From Zygnema cylindricum (Eukaryota; Streptophyta; Zygnematophyceae; Zygnematales; Zygnemataceae): DNA of 64,000 nt. Within the stretch, counting starts at the first letter, position 1. Each line of letters begins with the position of its first letter. The DNA lies in the NCBI GenBank assembly GCA_037447655.1, contig JBBHKE010002052.1:563185-627184 (forward strand). The letters are read 5' to 3'. The position numbers and the translations under genes were made by a program. Positions 33,185-43,774 of the stretch are shown here, in pieces. The notes under the pieces were generated by a model that was given only the letters and a program-made list of their open reading frames with translations, made no database searches and was not told where the DNA came from.

Positions 33185-33784
33185 ATGGGGGAAGGACCCG
33201 AAGAAACCTTACAAAGGGGAAAGAGATCATTCTGGGGGGCGAGGCCCCCAAAGGGTCTTTGTCATTTTTGCAAAAAGCCAGGACACTTTATCGCAGATTG
33301 TGTGAAGCTATCAGAGGTGAGGCTCCAAGAGAACCGTAGAGGGGGTTTTTCCGGAGGGAAGAAAAAGGCACTTGTGGTTACAAAAGTGACAGGAGAAACC
33401 GAGGATGAGTCCTCTGAGGAGGATGGGGAGCTTCTTCTTGACGAGAGCCTGGAGGAGAAAGAGATCCCTCGGAGACAAAAGTGTGCCCTTAGAGCAATTC
33501 GGGAAGCTCCACAGGAAAGATGGATTATCGACTCAGGTGCATCCATGCATATGTGTCGTGATAAAGAACTCTTCACTAAGCTAAGAAAGATCCATACTGT
33601 AGAAATAGAGTATGTAGTGGGATCAGTAGATCTGAAAGTTTTAGTGAAGGGTAAGACTTCTATACATACATTTTCAGATGTACTCTACATTCCTCAGCTG
33701 AGTAAAAATCTTGTCACTACGTCTGTGCTAGATGACAAAGAGTTTGATACCTTCACTAAAAAGGGAGTCTTTACAGCTAAGTAG
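33185..33784 (+). pseudogene. Copia zinc knuckle and aspartic protease
   Basis: Contains a complete CCHC knuckle (CHFCKKPGHFIADC), an acidic linker, and the retropepsin active site WIIDSGASMHMC, followed by FSDVLYIPQLSKNLV. The active-site Asp-Ser-Gly is present. It is open for 199 codons and ends in a TAG at 33782-33784. Confidence 0.85.
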
Positions 33785-34878
33785 GGGGATGAAGTTTACT
33801 TCACAGCAGATTAAGGTAGCCAAGGAATGTTTAGGCTTAACCTAAGAAATGAAAAGAAGAATGTTGGTTCTCCTAAGTTGATGATTTGGCATAAGCGGTT
33901 GGGGCATGTGCATTTTAATAGATTAAGAGAATTGAAAAAGCTTGGGGTAGTAAAAGGCATTCAGTTTTGGGGATAATGAAATGATGGATGATTGTAGTGG
34001 TTGTGCTCAAGGTAAGGCTCACAGACTTCCCTTTCTGAAATCCGCCACATATAGAGGTGAGAAAGTATTAGACTTAGTCTACACAGATATTTGGGGACCA
34101 ACAAAATTACCTTCTGTTTGGAGGAAAGAGGTTTATCATGACAATAACCAATGACTGGTCTAGATACTTTAGAGTCTAGTTTCTGAAAACAAAGTCTGAA
34201 GCACCAACTTACTCCAAAGAACATAAAGCCTGGAGTGAGAAGTTGCATGAAATCCCCATTAAGAGGATAAGGAGTGATAATTGGGGGGGAATATACCTCT
34301 AACCAGTTTGAGGAATATCTGAGAGATGAAGGAGTGCAGCACTAGAAAACTGTACCATATAACCCGGAACAAAATGGGGTAGCTGAGAAGGTTGAATCGA
34401 ACACTATAGTACATGCAGTATGTTGGCAGACAAGAAAATAGGAAAAAGATTTTGGGGAGAAGCAATGAATTGTGCCAACTACATTAAGAATAGAGTCCTT
34501 ACCTCAGCTATAAAAGGAGTGACACCTTATGAGCGATGGGTTGGAAGGAAACCCGATATCTCCCACCTTAAATTATTTGGTAGCCAAGTTTACTGTCTTG
34601 ACACGGATAGGAAAAACTGGAAACTACAGGCTAAGGGAAAACCTGGATACTTTGTGGGATATGATGACGATGTTAAGGGATATAGAGTCTATGACTTAGA
34701 AAAGAAAGATATAATTCTGGTCAAACATTTAGTTGTCATGGATGAAGGGAAGTCATTTGACCCCTTCAAATATACAAAGAAGATAAGAATCAGATTTGAG
34801 TCCGAGAGTGAGGAAAACTCGGTCATTCCCGAAAGGGACATAAGTGAAACCGTGATTGCAGATTCAAGGGAGATCTAA
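33785..34878 (+). pseudogene. Copia integrase region, multiple stops
   Basis: The GAG-pre-integrase part has LMIWHKRLGHVHFNRLREL; then CSGCAQGKAHRLPF completes the zinc-binding set. LVYTDIWGP marks the first catalytic Asp and NPEQNGVAEKVES the region of the catalytic Glu. The frame is broken by several stops and shifts between 33812 and 34420. 34420-34878 is open (152 codons), with ANYIKNRVL, TPYERWVGRKPDISHLKLFGS and GYFVGYDDDVKGYRVYD. Confidence 0.82.
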
Positions 34879-35178
34879 GATATAGGAGACTCACCGGAAA
34901 CCTCACATACTCCTATGGACTTCGAAGAGATAGAAGAAACGAGACAAGAACCGGCTTCCATGGACAGGGGAGGGGATGAGACAGTGAGAAAAAATCCAAT
35001 ACTTCCATCTATTCCAGCTTCAAAGTTTGAGGGAGGAAGGAGGAGCAACAAAAGGATACAGGAAAAACAAACGGCTCATAAGGTAACTAAGCTTTCTCAC
35101 CCAAATGAGCCTCAGTCTTACTCAAAGGCAATGAATAGTCCAGAGAAAGAAAGATAAATTAGAGCCATAAATGATGAG

Positions 35179-36357
35179 ATGGCTTCTATCATTAAAGCAA
35201 ATACTTGGGAATTAGCGGATTGTCCTCCAGACACAAAACCTATTGGGTGTAAATGGGTATTTAAACTAAAACTGAACCCAGATAATACCATTGAGAGATA
35301 TAAGGCTCGATTGGTAGCAAAGGGGTTCACTCAAAAAGAGGGGATTGACTATGAGGAGACCTTTGCTCCAGTTGTTCGGTTCCCCTCAGTAAGGATTCTC
35401 CTCAGTATGGCAACAGCGAAAGACATGGAAATCCACCAGATGGACATTAAGACAACTTTTCTTAATGGTGAGTTAGAGGAAGAATTTTTCATGAGGCAAC
35501 CCAAGGGGTTCGTGGAAGAAGGAGAAGAGAGCAAAGTCTGCAGGCTCATAAAATCCTTATATGGACTGAAGCAGGCTCCCCGACAGTGGAATAAGAAACT
35601 AGATGAGTTTCTCACCAATCTGGGATATATCCGGATCAGCTCTGACCATTCTATCTATATGTTTGAAGATGAGAATGGTGTCATTTTTATTGCAATTTAT
35701 GTGGATGATCTGCTTGTGTTGAGTAAGTCTTTGGAGAAGATCAATAGGCTGAAGAAAGATCTTAGGGGCAGATTTGATATGAAGGATTTAGGGGAGGCAA
35801 AATATATTTTGGGGATCCAAATGGAGAGAGATAGGGGGAAGAAGATTATCAGACTTACTCAGAAAGAAGCAATAGGTAATATGCTTGAGAAATTCCAGAT
35901 GGAAAATGCTAACAGTTGTACCACTCCCATGGACTTGAAAAAAGTAAGTGATGGGAGTGTAGAAGGAGTGATGATCTTAGACGATCAGATGAGTCCAGAG
36001 GAGAGAGAGTTTATGAAGTCTATCCCTTATAGACAGGTCGTAGGAAGTTTAATCTATTTTATGAACTGTACCAGGCCGGACATAGCGGCAGCAGTTGGAG
36101 TACTCAGTAGGAGTCTTAATGATCCTAGGAAGAGAGACTGGGAGGTAGCCAAGAGAGTCATCAGATATCTGGTAGGAACCATGGTAGGAACTAGAGAGTT
36201 ATGGTTGCATTTGGGAGGGGAGCACACTGACATCACTACTTGGAGTGACGCCAGTTATGGGGACGCACCTATGAGACGATGCACTTCTGGGTATGTGTTG
36301 TATGTTGGGGAAGGTGCTTGCTGTTGGAGCAGTAAACAACAAAAGGTGGTTGCTTAG
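35179..36357 (+). pseudogene. Copia reverse transcriptase and RNase H (long intact stretch)
   Basis: An open stretch of 392 codons. RT motifs are intact: CKWVFKLKLNPDNTIERYKA, ARLVAKGFTQKEGIDYEETF, SLYGLKQAPRQWNKK and the catalytic box YVDDLLV. RNase H begins with TWSDASYGD and TSGYVLYVG. One TAG at 36355-36357 stops the frame; coding similarity continues to 36657 with TIEAKYMASC, CDNQAAIAIAANP and KHIDIRLSF. Upstream stops lie at 34876-34878 and 35155-35157. Confidence 0.9.
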
Positions 36358-36378
36358 TCCACTATCGAGGCTAAGTAC

Positions 36379-36657
36379 ATGGCCTCTTGTTCTGCTGTGA
36401 AAGAGTTGATGTGGGTCAAGTCCTTGCTGCAAGAATTGGGGTATATGAAGGAGGTAGTGAATGAAGTGTTTTGTGATAATCAAGCGGCCATAGCAATTGC
36501 AGCCAATCCAAAACACCATTTTAAGGCTAAACATATAGACATAAGATTAAGTTTTGCAAGAGAAAAAATGGAGAATATAATAGTGAATCTTCTATATAGA
36601 TCTGATGAGGAAATGGTGGCTGACATGATGACCAAACCTGTGCCCTCTCCAAAGTAA
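36379..36657 (+). pseudogene. Copia RNase H, C-terminal part
   Basis: Continues the RNase H domain after the TAG: KELMWVKSLLQELG, FCDNQAAIAIA and HIDIRLSFAREKM. It ends DMMTKPVPSPK before a stop at 36655-36657, as usual for copia polyproteins. The polypurine tract AAGGGGAG (36714-36721) and the 3' LTR follow. Confidence 0.85.
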
Positions 36658-36721
36658 AAATATTGTAGGGAAAAATGTGGATTAAAAGAAACGTTAAAAT
36701 TAGACTAGATAATAAGGGGAG

Positions 36722-37766
36722 TGTTGAAATAAGTAGTTTATGTATTTTCTAGGTCTAAATTAATTAGCGGAAAACATATAAAGAAAATGTAGGCAGCCTG
36801 CCTCCATCTCTTCTCTCTTACCCCCATACTTATTGTACTCACTGAAGGAGAGAGAGAACGATGGAGCCATGGCTGCCTCAACTCCAAAGGAAGGATTAAA
36901 AAGTGACTTAAGTCACTCTCAACAAAAGGTTGAGTCCGGCAGGACTCGAACCCCCGACCGGAAGAGCGCGGCGTAGCCGTTAGCTCTAACCAGTCTGTCG
37001 TAGAAGTCCGTTAGGAGATATAGGGTTTCATTAATATTTAAACTATTCTCTTATACAGAAATCATTTAATTAAAACTCTTTACGACACGCATAGATACAG
37101 TTTTACGAAATACGAAGTACAGTACTAAATTGAAACGGATATTGAGCATTTTGTTTCGACAGCGAAACAAATATTTCGCAAGTATTTATCACGGTTGAGA
37201 TTCCATTTCGCGTCAAATCTAACGGCGCACATCATCGTCGAAATCTCGGAATGCTCACTTTGGCATTTAGTGACGTGGCTTGACTTGGCACCACGTGGAG
37301 AGATGACATTCGGTGGCGGGAATTCCGAGGAACGTACGGACGAGTGGAAAATAGACACGCGTCCGCCTAATGGCCTTGTCGCACAGAGGCCGTACAGAAA
37401 GTACATCGGGAGTAGTACTTTCTGGCACTATACAGTGTTCTGATTGGTTCGTACGCGCAGTAGATAGGGGTTGTGAGAAAGAACTAGGAAAAACTAGGAC
37501 TTAGGAAAAATCAGGTAGATAGTCCTCTCTCTCTTTGAGAGTTTGTATAAATTGGCATCTTTGCCACCCTATAACTAATCGGCTGGTTGGCCGTTTTCAG
37601 TGATTCTTTTTGCTATGGACTCAACGGAGTACAAGCTGCATACGGGTACAGTCAAACTGTCATTTTGCCTTTTTTGACAGCAGTGGTTGTGGCTTGAAGT
37701 GGGTTAGTTAAATTCTATCTAGAGGCTTCCTATATTCTGTGGTCCAACGGAGGACACAAAATTGCA
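36722..37766 (+). repeat. Copia 3' LTR
   Basis: 1045 bp, starting TGTTGAAATAAG directly after the polypurine tract and ending AAATTGCA, then the target copy CTAAC. TATAAAT is at 37546-37552. The tRNA-like stretch at about 36931-36999 (minus) is better kept than in the 5' LTR. Confidence 0.9.
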
Positions 37767-38717
37767 CTAACCTCTCATAAAATCCCATTACTTCAATCAT
37801 TTTCAACCACACATTCCACACATTGGAAAATACACATCCACATTGGAAAGCACTCACATAAGGATAAACTTTAAATTAGAAGAAGCTTTTGTCTACATAA
37901 CATTAGCTTGGTCTCTTGCCCTTGTGGCTCAACCCTTCTTATTAAAGTGTTTTCCTCTACTCTCCACTCTTAATAATTCTATCTCTTAACTACTAAAACA
38001 CTACTTAGTTTATAAGAGATTTCAATGCGAAAATGCCAATGCTCCAATTTGGTTTTAATCGCTCAATACCAAGATTATTCAGAATTTCCACAAATTTTTC
38101 CAAAGGAAAAGATGTCTACTCTTCTCTTACACTTCACTATTTATCCATCATCGCCCTGAACTCGCCAGGCCAAAGTCAACGCTTGAACATGCTTTTACCA
38201 GGGCCAATTATTGATCAGCAAGGACTCGGTCTGACCAATGCAAAAGCGTGCGAAATCTCCCACTAACTACGTAACATTTACTAACCAATCAAACACTACA
38301 TTTTATTACGTAGCATTTACGTGCAAAATTGCACGCAATTCGAAACGCGACTTCGCACGATCGTGAGTTGCGAATTTAAATTACGAAACTACGTACCAAA
38401 CTTTCAAATTTGAATTATGACATTTCGTACTAAAATCGGTACGAAACGAACCATAATAGGTACCAAACCACTATTAGTACTTTATATAGACGTACACCTT
38501 AAATTCCGCGACTACTTTGACCCTTAACCCGTTTTAATGTTACCCACCTATTATTTTGACCCCTGGTTGTCACCTAAATACACACATCGTCATATCTTCT
38601 GAAATAGGACTCTAAATCGCGCGATTCTTTCGTGGAAGTCCACCAAATTTAGTACTCTATATTCATAACACCTAAATACCCTTTTACAAACAAGTTCGAT
38701 TTGCTGTTACTGTTACA
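37767..38717 (-). repeat. Gypsy right LTR (5' LTR), main part
   Basis: Continues the LTR begun at 30049 after the copia insertion. Its first five bases are the duplicated CTAAC. It matches 22026-22866 and 23725-23833 and has no hAT insertion, so it provides the empty site for 22867-23716. It ends CTGTTACTGTTACA. Confidence 0.85.
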
Positions 38718-38887
38718 GCAAATGAACATCCGACGGCTTGTATTACCTCCAAGACCTTTGGAGAGTATCGACAAGATTCTCTGTAATGTAGTTTTTCGTA
38801 TAAAAACAAAATAGGCGGTACGATTTGGTAGGGAGTGTCGCGGATTTATGTAAACTACGCCACTTTTTGCCTGATGGAACTTCACCT
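38718..38887. mobile_element. Harbinger-type MITE, last segment
   Basis: After the gypsy target copy GCAAA it continues TGAACATCCGACGGCTTG, matching 1495-1339 in reverse. It ends GATGGAACTTCACCT and TSD TAA (38888-38890), equal to the TAA at 19514-19516. Confidence 0.78.
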
Positions 38888-38999
38888 TAAATTCCTTTTT
38901 GAAAAAGTTATATGACACAAATTAGAGTTCATAACTATAATTGTTTTTCTTTCTTTTTTTACTCTAATTTATTCTCTACTCTAATTAAGATTTGCGGTG
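38888..38999. mobile_element. TA-MITE, right half (split by the nested stack)
   Basis: Continues 19124-19516 beyond the nested stack. It resembles the reverse complement of 56669-56780 and ends CTAATTAAGATTTGCGGTG before TA (39000-39001). Confidence 0.72.
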
Positions 39000-39006
39000 T
39001 ACATTA

Positions 39007-39588
39007 CACTGCTAATCGTTTTTAGTGTAAAAAAAAAATTAGAGTTAACGCGAATTTAGTGTTAGTAACGCTAATTTGTGATTTTGTGCCCAGAAAATAA
39101 AAACATTAACATTAATTTGGCACTTAACGCCAATTTGTGTGTCGACTTCGTAGGGTGTACGCTGAGCTGTCATCGATTATATTTCAAGTTCAGGTGTACT
39201 ATTCTGACAGCTTTCACTGAAATGCGTACTTGCGGTTTGGAAATTGTACGAAAGATGTAAATTAGAGTAAAATTAACGCTATTTATGCTTTATATTTCGC
39301 AATGCTCTGCTCTTTCCGATGGCTAATTGGTACTGAGATTTAATTTACATGCAAAGCGCACTTAATGATGTAAAATTGAGATGTCACGACGACGCAATGT
39401 ACGTAAATGAGTTTCTCGTACTTCACACTAATTTTGACGAACGTAATTTAAAATGGTTAACACTAAATAAATACTTTACATATTAGCGTTAATTCTATTT
39501 TAATGTTAATAACACTAATTTATGATTTTGGGCCGAAAAAAATCCGCGTCAAAATTAGTGTTATTAACACTAACAACGATTAGCGGTG
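39007..39588. mobile_element. TA-flanked MITE, 582 bp
   Basis: Starts CACTGCTAATCG after TA (39005-39006), ends CAACGATTAGCGGTG before TA (39589-39590). The terminal type is that of the CACCGCNAATCG family, but the interior (AACGCTAATTTGTGATTTTG repeated) is different. It is noncoding. Confidence 0.7.
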
Positions 39589-39645
39589 TAGTACATTTGG
39601 ACTGAAACATTACTTTTTATCGTATTTTGAATGATAGCCTTACTA

Positions 39646-39863
39646 CATCGTGAATCGCTATTAGCGTTCTTAACGCTATTTCGGCGCCCCCAAATATTGA
39701 CCAAAATTCTCAAATAGAATTATTAATTCTATTTTGGAGAACCCCAAATTCCCGATTAGAGTCAATGATTTCCTTAAAAATCCCCAAATTCCCAATTAGG
39801 GTTAATAACGCTAATTTTTTGTTAACCCTAATTATATCATGATGCTAATAGCGATTCACGGTG
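39646..39863. mobile_element. TA-flanked MITE, 218 bp
   Basis: Starts CATCGTGAATCGCTATTAGCG and ends CGCTAATAGCGATTCACGGTG, with TA on both sides (39644-39645 and 39864-39865). TIRs extend about 21 bases. Internal CCCCAAATTCCC repeats occur twice. Confidence 0.78.
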
Positions 39864-40115
39864 TACCGTAAAAGCCAACGTGGCCGGCGTCAAAATCGAT
39901 CCCTTGTTGTCGAGTTCGACGTGTTCAATAGTGTTCGTTCAAAATCATGAAAAAAGACGAAAAAATGTTATTTTCATGAACAAGGAATAAGAATCCTGAA
40001 CCCAATACGAGCAGGATTTGAACATGCACCAACATTGCTAGAGATAAAAGCGACAAAACCGATCATAAGTGTTTCATTACCAATATTTTGGGAAACGTTA
40101 CACTGTGCATCGCGA

Positions 40116-40626
40116 CACCGTGAATCGCTATTACCGTTGAGAAATAATGAGTGTAAAAACACAATTAGTATTATAAAGTCTAATTTGGGTTCAAGGCCCT
40201 TTCGCCAAGAAAATATTGACTCTAGTGTATGCAAAACTCTAATTTGGGTACATTTTCCCCATAGTGTACCCAACTAGTTGTGTTCACATGATCGGTGCTT
40301 GAACATGTGAGAATAGGATCGCGCGATTTTCCACCGTCTTTATGACATGGAATCAAATCTGAGAGCGCTTTTTCGTGTCAACACACTTACTTCCGCATGT
40401 CGACACCTTTTCTGTACGATTGTACGAAATATTGAGCAATCTTAGTATAGACTGATACAATTTCGTACACTGCACTATTTAAAAACTGTCCAAATTAATG
40501 TTATTAACGCAAATTAACCAATACATATATTAACATAAAAAAAAAATTAAAGTTTTTAATTCTATTTTAAGTTCGAGGGTCAAAATTTGGGGGCGCCAAA
40601 TTAGCGGCTAATAGCGATTCACGGTG
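40116..40626. mobile_element. TA-family MITE, 511 bp, one TA lost
   Basis: Begins CACCGTGAATCGCTATTA and ends CTAATAGCGATTCACGGTG before TA (40627-40628). The left flank is GA, so one target base has changed or the boundary is imprecise. The interior repeats AATTAGTATTA / CTAATTTGGGT units. Confidence 0.6.
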
Positions 40627-40639
40627 TACTGGTGTAAAG

Positions 40640-40790
40640 AAATTGTTAATGCAAAGGAACAAAGAAATGCAAAGAAATGTTATTAACGCTCTTTTAGGTT
40701 CAATGACCTAAAGCCAAGAAACAAAGAAATGCAAAGAAATGTTATTAACGCTCTTTTAGGTTCAATGACCTAAAGGCCAACAAGACATTA
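40640..40790 (+). repeat. Tandem duplication, 62-bp unit, two copies
   Basis: CAAAGAAATGCAAAGAAATG followed by TATTAACGCTCTTTTAGG and TTCAATGACCTAAAG is repeated with an exact 62-base offset (for example 40681 and 40743). The copies are almost identical, so the duplication is recent. Confidence 0.8.
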
Positions 40791-41914
40791 GCACTAGTTG
40801 GCTACACATAACACTAATTTATCTACACACTCCCGTAGTGCATTTGAGAGTATCTGTGTTCACATAGTCGCCAATTGAGCATTTCCAACTGGGTATATAT
40901 AGGTTATAACTGAAAACCAAAATAAAAATTTGTTTTCCTAGAAACTTTTTCTTATTGAAACTAATGTGGGCGTTTTGTAAAATATACATAAATTAGTCAT
41001 GGAAGTATTTCCATTTTTCGTCGTCATGTGTACATATCGCTACTTGTTATTCCTAGTTACGGAAGCTGTTTATTAAACGCAAGAAGAAAACCATATTGCA
41101 CATTTTCAAATGGAAAAACCGAAAACATAAAAAAAAAAAACAGAATTTTGGGGAAATCAATTCTTTTTGTTTTGTTTTTTTATACAGTTTCAAGCTTCAT
41201 AAAATTATTTTCACATCTTGTCTTCTAGTATACTCCTTTGGCGATATAAATGACTATCATTCAAAAGTTTCTTTTTGTTTTTTATATTATTATTATTATT
41301 ATGATTATTTTTTCTTTTTATTTTGCTACAAGAATTCCGTTTAGAAACAAATCGTACGACCGCATTATTCAACACTCCAAGAAAACGGAAAAAGGGAAAA
41401 AAAGAAAAGAAATAGAAATTGAAATAGAATTGCTAAAATCGAAATTGAACATACTTAGATACCTTTTCATAAAAAACAAAACATTCATTGGAAAAAAAAA
41501 CATTCGAATAAAAACATTTCACCAATGAAAAGATTCATTAGGACAAAAAAAAGGAAAGATCCATAAAAACGCCGAAATTGAATTTAAAGCCCCTTTAAAT
41601 GGGAAAAGAACCGATACAAAATGCAAAAAGAAAAAAATACAAAATGTGAAATGAAAAATGAAAAAAAAAAAAACAAAAAAAAACGCCAAAGACTGACTTT
41701 TTAGAAACTATTTATTAAAAAAAATACTCTGGAAATTGGGGAAACCCTAAAAAGAAGCACAAAAAGACGAAAGAAAATACCCAAAAAGGCAAAAAAAAAA
41801 TTAAATGCAGATCACATTTATAATTCTAATCCTCTAAAACTTCTAAAAAAAAACAACAGTAAACCTTTCTTTTTTTAAATGCAGTTTTTTTTCATTTATT
41901 TTTCCTTTTTTAAA
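40791..41914. other. AT-rich gene-free stretch
   Basis: Long A and T homopolymer runs and ATT microsatellite units (about 41286-41301). The lysine-rich frames here follow base composition and show no domain. The last part overlaps the 3' end region of the minus-strand gene at 41915. Confidence 0.5.
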
Positions 41915-42606
41915 TTAAGATTCTTTGGGAAAATATCTGGGAGCGAGTTTGTACAAAAATTCTTTATCGTCGGGAGGGGGAGTTTTTCGTCTTTTCTTTT
42001 TTCCCATGGGGGGTGGAGGGAGAGGTCTGGCATCGAATTCGTCCTCTTCCTTCTTGTTGCAAACAATATTAATGTGGTTTTTCTCCTTTAACCACCGGAG
42101 AGTCATCTTCATTTGCCGCTTACTTTTTACTCCAGCCTCCTGAAAAAAATAAAAAAGAAAAAGAAAAAGAAAAAAAAGAAGGGATTTAAATTAAGGAAGA
42201 AGAAAGAAGACAAAAGGAAAATCATTAAGGAAAAAGAGAGATGAAGAAAAGAAGGAAAGAAGGAAAGAAGGGAAGAAGGAAAGAAGAAAAGAAAAAAGAG
42301 TCATCCAGATTTGCCGATGACATTCCGGCCTCCAACGCTTTAGGAAAAAGCAATAACTCTCCCGTCTTCCTCCCCCTCTCATCCCCCTCTCCCCCCTCCC
42401 CTTCTTCCACTTCTTCCCTCGCCCCCTCCCCCCCCTCTCCCTCTCGCTTCCTCTCCCCCCTTTACCTCCGCCTTCTCCCACATGTCCAGCTTATTCATGG
42501 TCCCGTGCTGTTTGAGAATCTTCACTATCACTGCCGCCGGACCAATCTCCGCCGCTTCTCCCACGTGCGAATCCCGCATCACCAGACGCACGCACGTGCG
42601 AAACAT
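41915..42606 (-). CDS. Conserved small protein, probable mitochondrial, 2 exons
   Basis: Exons 42466-42606 and 41915-42139 (minus) join in phase 0, with a GTAAAG donor and a TTTTTTTCAG acceptor, giving 121 codons. The N-terminus MFRTCVRLVMRD is basic and lacks acidic residues at first, as in mitochondrial targeting signals. Residues about 22-75 (VIVKILKQHGTMNKLDMWEK, then GVKSKRQMKMTLRWLKE) have the helix pattern of a small winged-helix or HTH fold. The tail is Pro/Lys-rich and ends FLYKLAPRYFPK. AAACCCTAAG, a telo-box-like motif found at many plant ribosomal and other housekeeping gene promoters, lies just upstream (about 42629-42638). I suspect a mitoribosome-associated protein but cannot name it. 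The intron contains a long pyrimidine tract. Confidence 0.65.
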
Positions 42607-42628
42607 GGCGGCTTCAGATGAAAGGGCT

Positions 42629-42638
42629 TAGGGTTTAG
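42629..42638 (-). promoter_or_regulatory. Telo-box-like motif
   Basis: On the minus strand AAACCCTAAG lies about 25 bases before the ATG of the small gene at 42606. Telo-boxes (AAACCCTA) are well known near starts of plant translation-apparatus genes. It could also simply belong to the degenerate TTTAGG-rich array that follows. Confidence 0.5.
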
Positions 42639-42837
42639 GATTAAATGGTTGAGGGTTTCTTCTTTTATTTTTTTCTAACGGATAGGGTTCAGCTTCTATT
42701 ATGTATATTTTTTAAGGGTTTTGAGGTCGTAGGGTTTACTTCTCGTTATTGTTTTACAGTTTTAGGATATATGTATATATATATAGATATATATAATTTT
42801 TTTTTAAAGAATTCAAGATTTTTTGAGGTTTTTAAGG

Positions 42838-43015
42838 TTGGTTTGTTAGGTTAAGCTTAGGCTTGAAGTTGAGGTTAGGTTTTGGTTTGACTTAGGTTTC
42901 GGATTAGGTTTGAGATTAGATTTGGGATTAGGTTAACAATTAGGTTTAGGATTAGGTTTAGGGTCTGGATTAGGGTTAGGTTTACGGAACGGAATAGGGT
43001 TTGGACTTTTAGGGT
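42838..43015 (+). repeat. Degenerate TTAGG/TTTAGGG-like array
   Basis: About twenty units such as GGTTAGG, GGATTAGGTTT, GGTTTAGGGTCTGG and GGATTAGGGTTAGG. The plant telomere unit TTTAGGG occurs only in part, so this is a diverged interstitial array or a minisatellite that resembles one. Confidence 0.6.
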
Positions 43016-43774
43016 TTCACTGGAATTAGAGAGGAGATTATGGAAGAAAACTTTGAGGAAGTCTACCGGAGTTTCGGATTTAGGGTAATAACGAAAGAAA
43101 AGTGGCGTACTCTCATAGAAAATAAAAAAGGGAAAAGGACACGTGGCAGTCGCTAATGACACGTGTCATTTGAGGGAGTGAGACCGGAGATGGAGGGAGA
43201 CGTCGAGAGAGAGAGCGCGAGAGAGCGTGAAAGGGAGACGGGGGGGGATATAAAAGTCTGGTGTTCGAAAAGTGCGGACTTTTGGCACAGATAATGACAC
43301 GGAATAAGTATATCGTGCGTTAATTGAGGTAAAGTATGAAACCGTACACCATATACCGCTTACGCTTGAGCGATAACGCTTTTTTTCCAGTATTTGTATA
43401 TTTTTTTCTTCGTGCACAAAACTCCGAATGTTAATCCGACGGTCGATGGAAGAGAATGATTATTACCTTAGGCATGGCAGTCGGCAAAGGAACATTGGAC
43501 AGGTGTGCACGAAAAAGAAAGAAGGATTTATGTGGCGAAAAAAACAATTAGCGCTACAGTCGCTTGTCGTCGCCACTACAGAAGTACAAATACACGGTGT
43601 ACTGTATTCTGTTGTAGCCGCACGAAAATTATATTTGTTTAGTGCGTGGTCATTCCATAAAGCTTCCGCACATAATAAATGTCGCTACACACCACTTAAT
43701 TGTCGCAATACGTCGTCACGGTTACTAAACTGTGACGGGTAACCCATAGATCCACGTATGGATTCAGTAACTAA
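43016..43774. other. Repeat-derived gene-free stretch
   Basis: Includes a GA-rich patch (43194-43250) and sequence with GTACACCATATACCGCTTACGC that resembles diverged MITE termini. A frame of 104 codons (43428-43742) shows no domain and contains a CACGGTGTACTG MITE-end motif, so it is not taken as a gene. Confidence 0.4.

Larger units (their letters stand above)
31119..33305 (+). pseudogene. Copia gag, interrupted by a 1.3-kb insertion
   Basis: Starts at the ATG inside the primer site, giving VPTFNGSRFIYWEATM, as copia gags begin with a short leader before a W-x-x-x-M box. The segment ending ELWVILVEIYRA (31551-31563) resumes at 32880 with KLVSYTYKGGKMLDY, ESVGWTG and LPDEFENIVY, typical of the UBN2-type copia gag. 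The frame is kept across the insertion. A frameshift near 33221-33245, in a G6/C5-rich run, separates this part from the CCHC knuckle. The ORF end at 33305 is therefore out of the original frame. Confidence 0.8.
30067..37766 (+). mobile_element. Ty1/copia LTR retrotransposon, 7.7 kb
   Basis: Full-length element with LTRs 30067-31114 and 36722-37766 (TGTTG...TTGCA) and a perfect 5-bp target duplication CTAAC (30062-30066 and 37767-37771). Order is gag, protease, integrase, reverse transcriptase, RNase H, as in copia. The site is inside the gypsy LTR; the uninterrupted sequence is at 22013-22040. The reverse transcriptase frame is nearly intact, but gag has a 1316-bp insertion and a frameshift, and several stops break the polyprotein. 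It is younger than the gypsy element by nesting and by preservation. Confidence 0.92.
22013..38717 (-). mobile_element. Ty3/gypsy LTR retrotransposon, interrupted
   Basis: Element span including nested insertions. LTR termini are TGTAA...TTACA. The target duplication is GCATA (22008-22012) against GCAAA (38718-38722), matching at 4 of 5 bases. The left LTR is 22013-23833. The right LTR is split into 30049-30066 and 37767-38717 by a copia element. Without insertions both LTRs are about 963-964 bp. The primer site next to the right LTR fits initiator tRNA-Met. Order on the minus strand is gag, protease, reverse transcriptase, RNase H, integrase, which places it in Ty3/gypsy. All reading frames are broken and several catalytic residues are missing, so it is inactive. 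Confidence 0.88.

Noticed and set aside
42241-42621. Frames of up to 126 codons opposite the small minus-strand gene, and an alternative exon near 42300.
   Set aside because: They fall on the intron pyrimidine tract; the GAG|GTAAAG to TTTTTTTCAG|GAG splice gives a coherent protein.
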